Shown here: piece after piece, positions 38,586-47,617 of the stretch
Numbering within the stretch: position 1 is the first letter of the stretch
How the letters are laid out: the number at the start of each line of letters is the position of its first letter
DNA from: a virus
DNA length: 64,000 nt
IMG/VR virus record: IMGVR_UViG_3300038457_000086
Coordinates: 1 to 64,000 of that record
Strand: one strand, 5' to 3'
Position numbers and translations under genes: made by a program
The notes under the pieces: model-generated
Database searches by the model: none
Seen by the model: the letters and a program-made list of their open reading frames with translations, nothing else
Told to the model about the DNA's origin: nothing

Positions 38586-38614
38586 TTCCGCTCACTGGAC
38601 TGTTCTGGTAAGGT
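38586..38614 (+). promoter_or_regulatory. Candidate rightward promoter
   Basis: TTCCGC (38586-38591), 17 bases, TAAGGT (38609-38614). The ATG at 38626 starts about five bases after the expected transcript start, so the leader is very short and lacks a ribosome site. Confidence 0.45.
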
Positions 38615-38625
38615 CCTCGACCCAA

Positions 38626-39075
38626 ATGGGCTTCCTCGACGCGCTCCACCGGCTCTACAACCAGCTCTGCGCCATCATCGCGGGCCTCTTCGTCGGCTAC
38701 TGGGGGGCCGTCGGGTTCCACAACAGCTGGGCCGCACCGATGCGCTACCCCGCCCTGGGTGCTGTCTCAGGTCTCGCCGTGTTCCTGGCGGTCCTGGCGC
38801 TCGGAGCGCGGGGGGACCGCAAGCGAGCCCGCAAGCGCGTGAAGGCTCGTGAAGCGGAGATCGCATGGGAGGAGAGCGTAAGAGCCCGCTCACGGACAAC
38901 CCGGGAGCCCGAGAGCCTTCCCACGTGGGCGCGCCACACAGCCCCGGAGACAACAGACGCCTCCGAGCGGCGTGGCATACGCTGGGGACGACACCTCACG
39001 CTGCTCCTCGCTCCGATAGCTGTGCTCGCCGTCATCGCGGGACTCACAACCCTCTTAAGCCTCATCGGGTCTTGA
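38626..39075 (+). CDS. Rightward membrane protein, accessory cassette
   Basis: 149 residues: LYNQLCAIIAGLFVGYWGAV and YPALGAVSGLAVFLAVLALG near the start and LTLLLAPIAVLAVIAGLTTL at the end are three or four membrane helices; the middle is charged and cytoplasmic (RKRARKRVKAREAEIAWEES). It is transcribed against all neighbours with its own promoter, followed by a secreted protease gene. Possibly expressed from a prophage. Confidence 0.7.
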   Translation: MGFLDALHRLYNQLCAIIAGLFVGYWGAVGFHNSWAAPMRYPALGAVSGLAVFLAVLALGARGDRKRARKRVKAREAEIAWEESVRARSRTTREPESLPTWARHTAPETTDASERRGIRWGRHLTLLLAPIAVLAVIAGLTTLLSLIGS

Positions 39076-39100
39076 CAGGCGTTCCGATCCGTGGGATGCT
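39072..39100 (+). promoter_or_regulatory. Promoter for the metzincin gene
   Basis: TTGACA (39072-39077), 17 bases, GATGCT (39095-39100). The -35 box overlaps the preceding stop codon. A GCCCCCG/CGGGGGC stem lies between it and the AGGAGG ribosome site. Confidence 0.55.
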
Positions 39101-39163
39101 GGGCCTACAAAGCGCCCCCGCGCGGTTGGACGCCGGGGGCATGGACACAGGAGGTTAGATCCC

Positions 39164-39646
39164 ATGTCACGCCCAAAGCTAGCAGCCATCCTCGCCGTAC
39201 TCGTCTCGCTCTCGCTGCCCGCTAGCACAGTCGCCTATCCCATCGGGATGAATGTTGTCAACGGCCCCACATTGAGGGCTGAGGCCACCGCTACGTCCTA
39301 CTGGGGGCAACAGCTCCATTGCCCGACGGGTGTGCGCGTGCAGTACAGCAGCACTGCAGGTGTGTCCTTCGCGGATGCTTCGTCGGATGCGGGGGTGCTT
39401 GCCTGGTCTATCGTTGATGATCCGCTGTGCGTGATTCACCTAAACGAAGAAGTATGGGCACGACGGAATCCCGCAACAACGGAGGCCATAAACTACCGCT
39501 GGTTTTGTGATGTAGTGGTACATGAGGAGGGACATTTCGCGGGTATCCCTGACGGCGGTTCACCCAGCTCGATAATGAACGCCATCGTAGAAGAAGGCTC
39601 GCCTAACTTTGATGCTGTGCCTCAATGTCGTGTCGCTACAAGATGA
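39164..39646 (+). CDS. Secreted metzincin-like metalloprotease
   Basis: 160 residues with a Sec signal peptide (MSRPKLAAILAVLVSLSLPA, then STVA). The zinc site HEEGHFAGIPD at 120-130 fits HExxHxxGxxD, used by snapalysin-type metzincins with Asp as third ligand, and SIMNA (M138) can supply the Met-turn. Paired cysteines (C53, C89, C115, C155) suggest disulphides. AGGAGG precedes ATG. A secreted protease has no place in phage assembly, so it looks like a cargo gene altering the host's surroundings. Confidence 0.75.
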   Translation: MSRPKLAAILAVLVSLSLPASTVAYPIGMNVVNGPTLRAEATATSYWGQQLHCPTGVRVQYSSTAGVSFADASSDAGVLAWSIVDDPLCVIHLNEEVWARRNPATTEAINYRWFCDVVVHEEGHFAGIPDGGSPSSIMNAIVEEGSPNFDAVPQCRVATR

Positions 39647-39692
39647 TGACTGTATAGATGGCGTTGTCGCTGGCTGCCGGGTTCCACGGTGG

Positions 39693-40418
39693 CTAGCTAG
39701 CACTGAGGGCGACGAAGCTAAAGTTAACTCCAACCGCCACGTTTTCCGAGAACTGCCTCATTATAAAGCCTTTTGCGGTCGTCGTTTCTACAGTGGCCAC
39801 GCAATTTTTGTTGGCGCATGTGCTAATCACCGCGTAGTTAGCCGATGACTTTTCTTTAGTCCAGGTAATTTCGTACTTACCTGTTTCGATTTTTACCGCC
39901 GTAAAGTCCCCGCTCCCGGACAAAGTCGCTCCGGTGGTTCCGGTGATCTCGCCCCATGATAGGAAGCTTTGCGTGGTGCCCGTCTCCTGGCGCACGGTAC
40001 CCTCACCGAGCTTCACTCCGGTGACAGCCGCGGCGGCAAGCTTGGGTTCCGTGACCGCAAGGTTCGCTAGTAGGGGGGTCCCAACCGATTCGGGCTCGGC
40101 CGAGACGAGGTCCCGGACGATATACACCGATTTGAGCCCCGCACCGGATATCAGGATGTCGTATGTAGCTGGCGCGATCCAGTAGCAGGCCCACGCCGGG
40201 GAGGCAGATTCGCCCTGGGTCAACGACCCCCTGCTGTCTGTCGTCAGTACGTTTGAGCCCGTGGTGGTCGCTTCGGTCTCGGTGGTATAGATGGTTGCGG
40301 CCGCCCCAGACCCGAGAGATTTGCCGGGTTCGTGAATCGTAAACGTGAATTTGTCGCCTACCAGCGCGGAGCCCGTAACTGGAGACTGGAGCACGAAAGG
40401 TATAGGGCAGCGTGCCAT
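39693..40418 (-). CDS. Fibre or baseplate appendage protein
   Basis: 241 residues: MARCPIPFVLQSPVTGSALV, then a beta-rich N-terminus, a helical linker (NLAVTEPKLAAAAVTGVKLG) and a C-terminal beta domain (GKYEITWTKEKSSANYAVIS). The linker resembles the C-terminal helices of the 787-residue fibre. It follows baseplate J directly, the usual place for fibre genes. Confidence 0.65.
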   Translation of the reverse strand: MARCPIPFVLQSPVTGSALVGDKFTFTIHEPGKSLGSGAAATIYTTETEATTTGSNVLTTDSRGSLTQGESASPAWACYWIAPATYDILISGAGLKSVYIVRDLVSAEPESVGTPLLANLAVTEPKLAAAAVTGVKLGEGTVRQETGTTQSFLSWGEITGTTGATLSGSGDFTAVKIETGKYEITWTKEKSSANYAVISTCANKNCVATVETTTAKGFIMRQFSENVAVGVNFSFVALSAS

Positions 40419-40428
40419 TGTCAGCTCC

Positions 40429-41604
40429 TCAGATTTCCGTGAGGGTTAGGGAGATGTCTGATTCGGCCAGCGAGACGTACTGGTCCGGGAACGTCGGGAT
40501 GTCCGTCGCCCCCGTTTCCGGATAGATCGCGAGTCTAGTAAGCGGAATGCTAATCGAGATCACGTTCGGGAGGGCGTGGATCGCCTCGATTAGCCCACTC
40601 ATAAACAGAGTGCCACCGAGGCCGACTTTCTGGACATATTCGACCGCGAGCTTCACGACTTCCGCTTCCAACGTCGTCGGGTCAATACCCGGTGCATAGT
40701 AGATCGTCCCGCTGAACCGGAGACGCTGTTTGCCCCGTGGAGAGCCAAGGGCCGCCGCGGAGACCACGACCACTTTCTGGTTGATCGTGGCGGCTTCTTC
40801 ACACGCCGACGTGACCGCCGCAAGGAGGCCTTCGACGCCCTGGTAGGCCACTTCGACATAGCTCGGTTCGACGACGGTGCTGTTGCTGCGCTCCGTGCCG
40901 GCCCTGAGCACACCGACCGATTCCACGCCGGGTACGGAGAGAGCGGCGCCTTCGAAGCTGACCTTGCGGCCCTTCACGCGGCCCTGCACAACCTTCGGGA
41001 TGCGTGCTCGGTACGCTTCGTCGGTCTCTTCGTTGACGCCCCCTGTGAACGTCACGGAGACGACGAAGCCGGTGGCGCTCGAGATGCCGCTCACGGGACT
41101 GATCGGCACGAGCACCGTTCCCTCGGTGATGTTTCCGACGGTTCCGCCGATCACGGCCTGCGCTTGCACGGTCGCTTCCGTAACGCCTTCCGCAAATTCA
41201 GCGTCCGTCGTCGTGAGGAACGCGACACCTTCCCCACCCGGTACCGACGGAGGCACAGTCAGCTGGCCCCATGCGGCGGGGATCGTCAGTGCTCCATCGC
41301 CGGATTCGCGGGTGATCTTGACAGTGCCCGTCGCCTGAACAGCAGGGAGTCTGGTGACCTGCCAGTTGGAGCCCTGCGCATCCAACGCCGCTTCCGTCGC
41401 CGTTTCCAAGAACGAGTCCTGCTGGAGCTGGTCCGCGACCTGGGACTGGGTACTCACAAGGATCGCCGTGTTCTCAATCATCGTCCGCGTCGCCGAGCCT
41501 TCGCTAAAATCGCTTAGCGGCGAGTCTTCAGACTGCATGGAGGCGATCTGCAATCCGACGGCCGTATCGACGGGGATGTAGACGCTAGTGACGGGTCCGG
41601 GCAC
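40429..41604 (-). CDS. Baseplate protein J-like
   Basis: 391 residues. FSEGSATRTMIENTAILVST, the pattern TVGNITEGTVLVPISPVSGI and GGVNEETDEAYRARIPKVVQ are signatures of the gpJ/gp47-like family, with the C-terminal LFMSGLIEAIHALPNVISIS. It forms baseplate wedges in contractile tails and is one of the strongest signs of a myovirus. Confidence 0.9.
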   Translation of the reverse strand: MPGPVTSVYIPVDTAVGLQIASMQSEDSPLSDFSEGSATRTMIENTAILVSTQSQVADQLQQDSFLETATEAALDAQGSNWQVTRLPAVQATGTVKITRESGDGALTIPAAWGQLTVPPSVPGGEGVAFLTTTDAEFAEGVTEATVQAQAVIGGTVGNITEGTVLVPISPVSGISSATGFVVSVTFTGGVNEETDEAYRARIPKVVQGRVKGRKVSFEGAALSVPGVESVGVLRAGTERSNSTVVEPSYVEVAYQGVEGLLAAVTSACEEAATINQKVVVVSAAALGSPRGKQRLRFSGTIYYAPGIDPTTLEAEVVKLAVEYVQKVGLGGTLFMSGLIEAIHALPNVISISIPLTRLAIYPETGATDIPTFPDQYVSLAESDISLTLTEI

Positions 41605-41607
41605 GGG

Positions 41608-42153
41608 TCAGCTCCCTGTGATGTCATTTACCAAGCTGTTGACTTCCGATTCGTCTTCGATTTCGCGTGTTTCGTCTTCCCCCGCGAAGTAGGGCTGTTC
41701 TTCGAACGGGCTCAGGTCGGATTCCCCGGATACATTCCCGGTGAGCGTCACTTCGCTCAGCCGGACTTCGCCGGGTAGCCCGGAGACCGCGAACTGCTCA
41801 CCGCCGGCCAGAAGCACGGTCACTTCGAGGGACACGGCCGTAGGGTTACCCGACGCGGGGTATTCCACGCCTGTCACGGTCGCGGACTGGATACGTGGGT
41901 CGTTGACTATCGCCTGCGCCAACTCGCCGTTCAACGCTGCCGCTACCGCGGTCGGGTCCATCTTCGACCCGGTCGGTAGGTCCGTACCGTACGTCGGGTG
42001 CAACGCGAGGTCGCCCAACGCTGTGCGTATGCGCAGCTGGAGGGCCTGCGCCATCACCTGGTATTCGCCGATTGTCGTCAGGCCGCCAGCCGAGTTGACC
42101 GCGAGATCCCCATCACCTTCGATCGCGAGGTCCACGCCGTATTCGTTGCCCAT
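41608..42153 (-). CDS. Baseplate wedge protein, gpW/gp25-like
   Basis: 181 residues. YQVMAQALQLRIRTALGDLA and LHPTYGTDLPTGSKMDPTAV match the gp25/gpW fold; NDPRIQSATVTGVEY follows. The C-terminal 40 residues are acidic and disordered (EDETREIEDESEVNSLVNDI), beyond the usual 120-140-residue length. It precedes gpJ as in other myophages. Confidence 0.88.
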   Translation of the reverse strand: MGNEYGVDLAIEGDGDLAVNSAGGLTTIGEYQVMAQALQLRIRTALGDLALHPTYGTDLPTGSKMDPTAVAAALNGELAQAIVNDPRIQSATVTGVEYPASGNPTAVSLEVTVLLAGGEQFAVSGLPGEVRLSEVTLTGNVSGESDLSPFEEQPYFAGEDETREIEDESEVNSLVNDITGS

Positions 42154-42154
42154 G

Positions 42155-42454
42155 TCAGCTCACCACTTTCGGCGCCCCACCGGTCTTGTCGCTCATCACC
42201 TGGAGCACAACGCGCATCCGCTCGTCTCCTTGTAGTTCGCCGAGCAGCACCCTGTCTCCGATCTGCGGTTCGTACCAGAGCGGGTAGCGCGCACCGACCG
42301 TCACAGAGCGCCCCGATGTCATCCGGGCATCCAGCTTGCCATGCGCATGGACCGTCACGACTTCGGCTTCGCGCAGCCCAGTGGCCGCGCCTGCGTTAGA
42401 GCGTGTGAGGCCTCGCACACCCTGTAGCCGGTCGATGTCGTTCTGGCGCAGCAT
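42155..42454 (-). CDS. Baseplate spike/OB-fold accessory
   Basis: 99 residues. ARMTSGRSVTVGARYPLWYE and PQIGDRVLLGELQGDERMRV suggest a small OB-fold as found in baseplate spike proteins (gpV or gp45-like N-terminal domain). It lies between the hub and gpW genes. Confidence 0.65.
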   Translation of the reverse strand: MLRQNDIDRLQGVRGLTRSNAGAATGLREAEVVTVHAHGKLDARMTSGRSVTVGARYPLWYEPQIGDRVLLGELQGDERMRVVLQVMSDKTGGAPKVVS

Positions 42455-44379
42455 TAGAAGCCCTTTGGGTGACGAACGACGAACCTCGACAGATCCTCAT
42501 TACCATCCCCGCGCATGCCCTGATACCAGTGCCCTTCGCCGTGGTCCCAGGAGATCCCGGCGACGACCATCCACACGTGTTCGGCGTTGGCGTAGATAGT
42601 CACCCACTTCCCAGGACCCGATTCGAACATTCCCTCGAGGTCGCCGCTCGTGGGTGTTTCGTTCCCGATCAGGCCAGCATGGAAGAGAAGGTAGTCGACT
42701 GAGCTGGAGCAGTCGTAGGATTGCGCCGGGGTTTCAAGGGATTGCCCGTGGCCACCGCCGTAGACATACGGCTTGTTGCGGATTTCGTTGCCGGCGGAAA
42801 GCATCTGCCGTACCTGCCGTGGGGCTTCAGCTGGTGCTACGGCTTCGCCGTTCGCGAGGACCTTGCCCGACTCGCCGGGGATCGTGTTCGCTTCCTGTCC
42901 TTCCGCAGCCCCCGAGTTTGGTTCGCTCACACCCCCGACTTCGGCGAGCATCGCGGCTTCCGACGGGTTAGCAGCGAGAACCATGCTCTTCCACTCGGGG
43001 TCCCACGGGTCCCGACCATGCGTCAGTTCGAGTGTGGTCTTGTAGCCCTGGCCGTCGATGTATTCGTGGCTGACACCTTCGATGTAGAAGGTCCGTTCGA
43101 TTTTCTTTCCGCGCAAAGTGCCCTTGATCAGGATCGTCGTGCCGAGGCGAATGTTCGGCTCGCCGGGGATCGTCACGGTACCGGTCTTTGTGAGGCGGTT
43201 CCCGAGGAATTTCAGCAGCCCCTGGGCCTGGGCTTGGGCTTGGGCCTGGCTGACGAGCAGCGGGCTGGTGACCTGGTAGGGACGGAGCCCGTACTTGCGT
43301 TGCCGTCGGTACCAGTAGTTCTCGGCGCCCTTCTTTGTGACTTCGCCTTTCCCGTTCGCGTCGATCACGAATTCTTTGTCTACATAGGCGTGGCCTTCGT
43401 CCCCGGTGCCCGTGATGCTCGCGTGATAGTTTGATGGCATCGGAGCGCGACCAGCCGCCGTGGCTTGCTGTGCGGCGGTGCTGATTCCCAGCGCCCCGGA
43501 TGGCACGACCTCTACGTAGGTCACGAGCCCGACATCGGAGCCGCCTAGCTGGTCGTTCAGGAGTCCTTCCGTGGAGAGCACGTAGTTGACGGGGAGATCC
43601 CACCCTGGTGGGCGGTAGACGACGTACCCAAACTCGTCAACCCAACCCTCGGTGAAACCTGTGATCGTGAGCGCCGTGAGGACCTGGTCGGTGGTGTTTT
43701 CGTCGAACTGGATGTAGGGAACATGGTAGGTCCCCTCACCTTTGACTTTGACCTCTTCGAAGCGGGTGTCCTTGTTCAACCAGTGCTTGGCGGCGGGGGT
43801 GCCGGAGATCCCGACGCGTTTGGATTCACCGACTATGTAGCGTCGGTAGACGTAGCCAAAGATTTCCTTGGGGACGGTCACACTGACGGTCGTACCGGCC
43901 TTTTCGGTGCTATCACCCAGACCGAACGTCAACGCGGTTGGAAGGAGTCCCTGCGTTTCCCAGACCGGCAGGAACAGGCTGTTGATCTGCAAATACTTCC
44001 CCATGCAGCGGCCTTCGATGACCGTGTTCTCCGAAGCCGATTCGAGTTCAGCCGCATCTTCTTTTTCGACGTTATCTACAACCCCGTGTAGAACTGTCGT
44101 CAGGGGTACGTTGTGCCCCTTGAGCTTGATGATCGCCACATCCATCGGAGCTATGGCGTGTTCGGCCCTGGCGTCCTTGAGTACGATCCGAAACGTCCCA
44201 GAGATGTTCGTGATGTTCTTCGACGTTTCGATACTGACGATCGACGTGGTATCGAACTCGCCGTGAATCACCTTCGCCGGGTTGCCGTCCCGATACCAGT
44301 CGATCTGGTAGGCCGGGGTGTAGCGGCGGTCCCATGGGCCGAGCCTGACAACATCCTTTGAGATCGCCTGGACGGCCAT
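42454..44379 (-). CDS. Baseplate hub with NlpC/P60 peptidase domain
   Basis: 641 residues. The first 480 form a gp27/gpD-like hub (FDTTSIVSIETSKNITNISG; YIQFDENTTDQVLTALTITG). From about 530 an NlpC/P60 domain appears: KPYVYGGGHGQSLETPAQSY, catalytic Cys in YDCSSSVDYLL and His in YANAEHVWMVVAG. It would puncture the cell wall by cleaving peptidoglycan peptides at infection. Confidence 0.88.
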   Translation of the reverse strand: MAVQAISKDVVRLGPWDRRYTPAYQIDWYRDGNPAKVIHGEFDTTSIVSIETSKNITNISGTFRIVLKDARAEHAIAPMDVAIIKLKGHNVPLTTVLHGVVDNVEKEDAAELESASENTVIEGRCMGKYLQINSLFLPVWETQGLLPTALTFGLGDSTEKAGTTVSVTVPKEIFGYVYRRYIVGESKRVGISGTPAAKHWLNKDTRFEEVKVKGEGTYHVPYIQFDENTTDQVLTALTITGFTEGWVDEFGYVVYRPPGWDLPVNYVLSTEGLLNDQLGGSDVGLVTYVEVVPSGALGISTAAQQATAAGRAPMPSNYHASITGTGDEGHAYVDKEFVIDANGKGEVTKKGAENYWYRRQRKYGLRPYQVTSPLLVSQAQAQAQAQGLLKFLGNRLTKTGTVTIPGEPNIRLGTTILIKGTLRGKKIERTFYIEGVSHEYIDGQGYKTTLELTHGRDPWDPEWKSMVLAANPSEAAMLAEVGGVSEPNSGAAEGQEANTIPGESGKVLANGEAVAPAEAPRQVRQMLSAGNEIRNKPYVYGGGHGQSLETPAQSYDCSSSVDYLLFHAGLIGNETPTSGDLEGMFESGPGKWVTIYANAEHVWMVVAGISWDHGEGHWYQGMRGDGNEDLSRFVVRHPKGF

Positions 44380-45272
44380 CAGGCCGGGACCGTGATTATC
44401 TCGCCCTCATGGACATGGTTGCGCTTCACTTCTACCGTGGAGACCGGCGTTGTGCTGTTCAGCGGCGAGTAGATGTTCTCTGGCCGGTTCTTTGCGATGC
44501 TCGGGTTGAGCTTGACGATCGCTTTCTCCATCGCCAGCGTTTGCTTCGCTGTCGGTTTCTTCCCAGCGAGTTGGGTGGCGATCTTCTTCAGCGTCTCGTT
44601 CGCTTTCACGCGGTAAGGCTTCGTCTTCCCCTTTGCCCCAGGGAGGGCGGTCGGGTTGGATGGCTTTTCGAGGCCGATCATCGTGATCGTGAGCTGCCAC
44701 ACGTTGTTCTGCGACACGGAGCGCATCAGCGAAAAGCTGTTCTGTGCCGGGAAGTACACGCGCTCGGGTATCTTCGCGGCGGCAGGTAGGCCAGCGAACA
44801 GGTGGTTGTCGTAGAAGAACACTTCCACGGGCGTATTGCTATATCCGGGACCTGCGGCTGGCACCCAGATCTGGTCGTAGAACCCGAGGACGCTCTCTCT
44901 CAGTGATTGGTATTCCCCGGGCTTCTGGATGCCAGCTCCGATGAGCTGGTTGATCTGGATCGAAGTTGGGCCGGCACCGAAGTCATCGACGTAGAATGCT
45001 CCCCTGGTCGCAAACATCTGCGTTCTGGTAGTCGGAGACCGGGTGATCGCCTGCGGGTTGATCGAAAACGCCCAATTTGCGATTTCCTTGCCATCCTGCT
45101 TCAAAATCCAGCCGACGCGCGGGTTAGCTGTAGGGCTCTTAGCGTTCCACGAGAACGGGGACGCGTTGGCGGTCGCGAGCTGCTTGGTTGCGCCTGCAGC
45201 AAAGCCTTCGATTGCGCGTTCCCCGTCGAGCTTGAGGGCTTCCTGGCTACCGGGATAGGCGTAGACGCTCAT
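44379..45272 (-). CDS. LysM-containing tail protein (gp53/gpX-like)
   Basis: 297 residues. An N-terminal domain (VGWILKQDGKEIANWAFSIN) precedes a C-terminal LysM module, KPYRVKANETLKKIATQLAG and IVKLNPSIAKNRPENIY, ending GEIITVPA. Such proteins join tube and hub and bind peptidoglycan. It lies directly after the tape measure with a four-base overlap. Confidence 0.85.
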   Translation of the reverse strand: MSVYAYPGSQEALKLDGERAIEGFAAGATKQLATANASPFSWNAKSPTANPRVGWILKQDGKEIANWAFSINPQAITRSPTTRTQMFATRGAFYVDDFGAGPTSIQINQLIGAGIQKPGEYQSLRESVLGFYDQIWVPAAGPGYSNTPVEVFFYDNHLFAGLPAAAKIPERVYFPAQNSFSLMRSVSQNNVWQLTITMIGLEKPSNPTALPGAKGKTKPYRVKANETLKKIATQLAGKKPTAKQTLAMEKAIVKLNPSIAKNRPENIYSPLNSTTPVSTVEVKRNHVHEGEIITVPA

Positions 45273-47617
45273 ACGAGCTGCCCTCCGACCTTGGCCTTGT
45301 GCTGTTCGACCTTTGACCCTCCGACGTTCACATTGACGTTGATGTGCAACTGCTTAGCGAGCGCCGCAAGATCTTCAGCCGACATGCGCGCATCCGTTCC
45401 GAAGTTGCCAGATGTACCGGTGCCCGGATATTGCCCGGTCAGGCCGAAGTTGCTCTTGGCCTTCCCGAAGCTCGACTCGGCCCCATAAACGCCCCACAGA
45501 ACGTTGAAGGGGATGCCGTACTTCTTAGCGTCCGCTTCAACCGTCGCGCGATCACCAGCGTGTGCTCCGCCGCCGGACTGTTCGCCGGCGAGCTGTTCGA
45601 CGTGAGAGAGACCGTAGCTGTTGCCGCTGTACTTCTCGAGCACCGAGTTCCAGCCACCGCTAGCCGATCCGGAGTAGGACGCCAATTGAGTTCCCGCACC
45701 CGCGCTCATCGGGGTCGTGCCGCCCCCCTTCGATAGGAACGCGGCCATGACCATCCCCGGAACACTGGACTGCATTGCCGCTACCGCAGGTGCACCCATG
45801 AACGACGCGTTGTGCATCGCCGCACCCCCGCCGTAGGAGGTGCTGTGGGTGCCGGTCATCTTCGCGACGGCTTCGGAGAACTTCTTGACCGCTTCGGAGA
45901 ACTGTGCCCCTTCCCCGCCGCCGCTAGCGGTCCCGGCCGCGTTGAGGGACTGCTGGAGAAGATGCGTCGCGGCCCATGGGTGCATGCTTGTCTGCGATTC
46001 CCCGATCCCCACCGACGTCTCCTGGTCATAGTGGGAGTGCGGGTTGTTCAGTTCTTTTTCCATCCACTTGCGTCCGGCGCCCGTGTTCCACCCGGACCCA
46101 AACTTTCGCTGGGCGGCAGCCGCGACCCCTTCGACGGCTTTCGCGTTAGCGCGCTGTTCGATCGCCTTGCGTGAGTTGCCCGACACGTTTCCAGAGAGGC
46201 CTCCACCGGTAAGTTTCCCGATGATGTCGCCGCTGCCACCCGGATCGATCAGCGACATGACCGTCGACAGTACACCAGCCGTTGCCACACCGCCGGCCAG
46301 ATCCCCGAGCGTTGCACCACCTGCCTCCGCGGCACCCTCCGCGCCCCCGCCGAACAGTCCCTCTATACCGCTCTGCACTCCTCCGATGGCGGCTTTCCCC
46401 GCGCCCGCGCCAAGGATCAGTCCGCCAAGAGTCGCCCCAGCCCCGCCGAGGCTTCCGAATGCGAATCCCTGCACTTTGCCGGCGAGTTTCGACAGCCATG
46501 ATTCAGGGGTCGTGAGAGTCTGTGCGTTGTGAGCTTCTTTGGCTTCCTTCTTCACCTGCGGCGTAGCGACATGTAGAGCCTTGGTCCCCCCATGCGTCGC
46601 GGATTCGATGCGTTCCAACGCGTCGGCCCCAGCCTCACCCTGGCCGAGTTCGAGGTACAAGAGGCGCCGCATTTTCCAGTCCGTTTCGGTGTTCCCGGGG
46701 TACTGGCGGTTGGCCTCCCGCACGATCTTTTCCATGGTGGCCGGGTCGTTGAACCCGAGCTGCGATTCCTTGAAGCTAACACCGGCCATTTTCATGAACG
46801 CGTACACGCGCGGGTTCTGGTAGGCACCCTGCAGAGTTCCACCAATGCCCTGCGCGGCCTGTTCGGCGACACCGGGCTGACGCAGCACGCTCCCAGGGCC
46901 GGAGATCGCGTTGATGAGCGAGGAGATCCCGCCAACGCTCACGCCCTTACCAGACCCCCCTGCAGTCCCGAGGGCCGCGGAGGTCGTGAGGTTCGAGACG
47001 ACGGGCAGCATCCCTTCGATCTGCGAGCCGGGAAAGGCTGTGAGGTTCGCTCGAGCTTCTCCAAGCGTGTACGCAGACGCACTAGCTGTCGATCCTCGTC
47101 CCTCGGCCTGCAGCATCGGTCCCAGAATGGCTCCGAGCGTGGACGAGGGCATGCCGGTGACCTTGCTGTAGCCGGCGATGACTTCGGCGAGCATCCCGGC
47201 CTGTCCAGCGCGTGGGGAGAGGCCCACGCTCGCCGCGAGGGACCGCAGCGCGGATTCGGATTCGCCGACCGTCACGCCGGTGCGGGACTGCACGCCGAGC
47301 AGTTCCTGGCCGATGGGGTGATATGCGCCTGGGCCGCCGGTGACCTTGCCCATCGCGAGTGCGACATTTGACGCGGAGGTCTCGACCTTCACGAACTTGT
47401 CCAGCAGCGCACCAACCCCGGCGACACCGGCGAGGTCGGCGACTGTGCGGGCGACGCCCTCCATCCCGGTCCCGATACGAGTAACGGTCTGCTCGACTTT
47501 GGTGAACGACTCGTCCTGTTTCTTGAGCTGGTCTTCGATCGCCTGGGTGCCACCGCGGTCGATGATCAGTTTCAGGACCGCCTGCACAGGGATCGAGCCG
47601 CTGCTGTCAACTGCCAT
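45269..47617 (-). CDS. Tape measure protein with transglycosylase-like C-terminus
   Basis: 782 residues; longest tail gene. N-terminal coiled coils (QAIEDQLKKQDESFTKVEQT) are followed by Gly/Ala hydrophobic segments (GGAGATLGGLILGAGAGKAA). Residues about 690-740 (YGIPFNVLWGVYGAESSFGK, then NFGLTGQYPG) resemble the SLT fold with its Glu, giving the tail wall-cutting ability. By the usual ratio of about 1.5 angstrom per residue the tail would be roughly 115-120 nm; that is inference. Confidence 0.88.
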   Translation of the reverse strand: MAVDSSGSIPVQAVLKLIIDRGGTQAIEDQLKKQDESFTKVEQTVTRIGTGMEGVARTVADLAGVAGVGALLDKFVKVETSASNVALAMGKVTGGPGAYHPIGQELLGVQSRTGVTVGESESALRSLAASVGLSPRAGQAGMLAEVIAGYSKVTGMPSSTLGAILGPMLQAEGRGSTASASAYTLGEARANLTAFPGSQIEGMLPVVSNLTTSAALGTAGGSGKGVSVGGISSLINAISGPGSVLRQPGVAEQAAQGIGGTLQGAYQNPRVYAFMKMAGVSFKESQLGFNDPATMEKIVREANRQYPGNTETDWKMRRLLYLELGQGEAGADALERIESATHGGTKALHVATPQVKKEAKEAHNAQTLTTPESWLSKLAGKVQGFAFGSLGGAGATLGGLILGAGAGKAAIGGVQSGIEGLFGGGAEGAAEAGGATLGDLAGGVATAGVLSTVMSLIDPGGSGDIIGKLTGGGLSGNVSGNSRKAIEQRANAKAVEGVAAAAQRKFGSGWNTGAGRKWMEKELNNPHSHYDQETSVGIGESQTSMHPWAATHLLQQSLNAAGTASGGGEGAQFSEAVKKFSEAVAKMTGTHSTSYGGGAAMHNASFMGAPAVAAMQSSVPGMVMAAFLSKGGGTTPMSAGAGTQLASYSGSASGGWNSVLEKYSGNSYGLSHVEQLAGEQSGGGAHAGDRATVEADAKKYGIPFNVLWGVYGAESSFGKAKSNFGLTGQYPGTGTSGNFGTDARMSAEDLAALAKQLHINVNVNVGGSKVEQHKAKVGGQLV

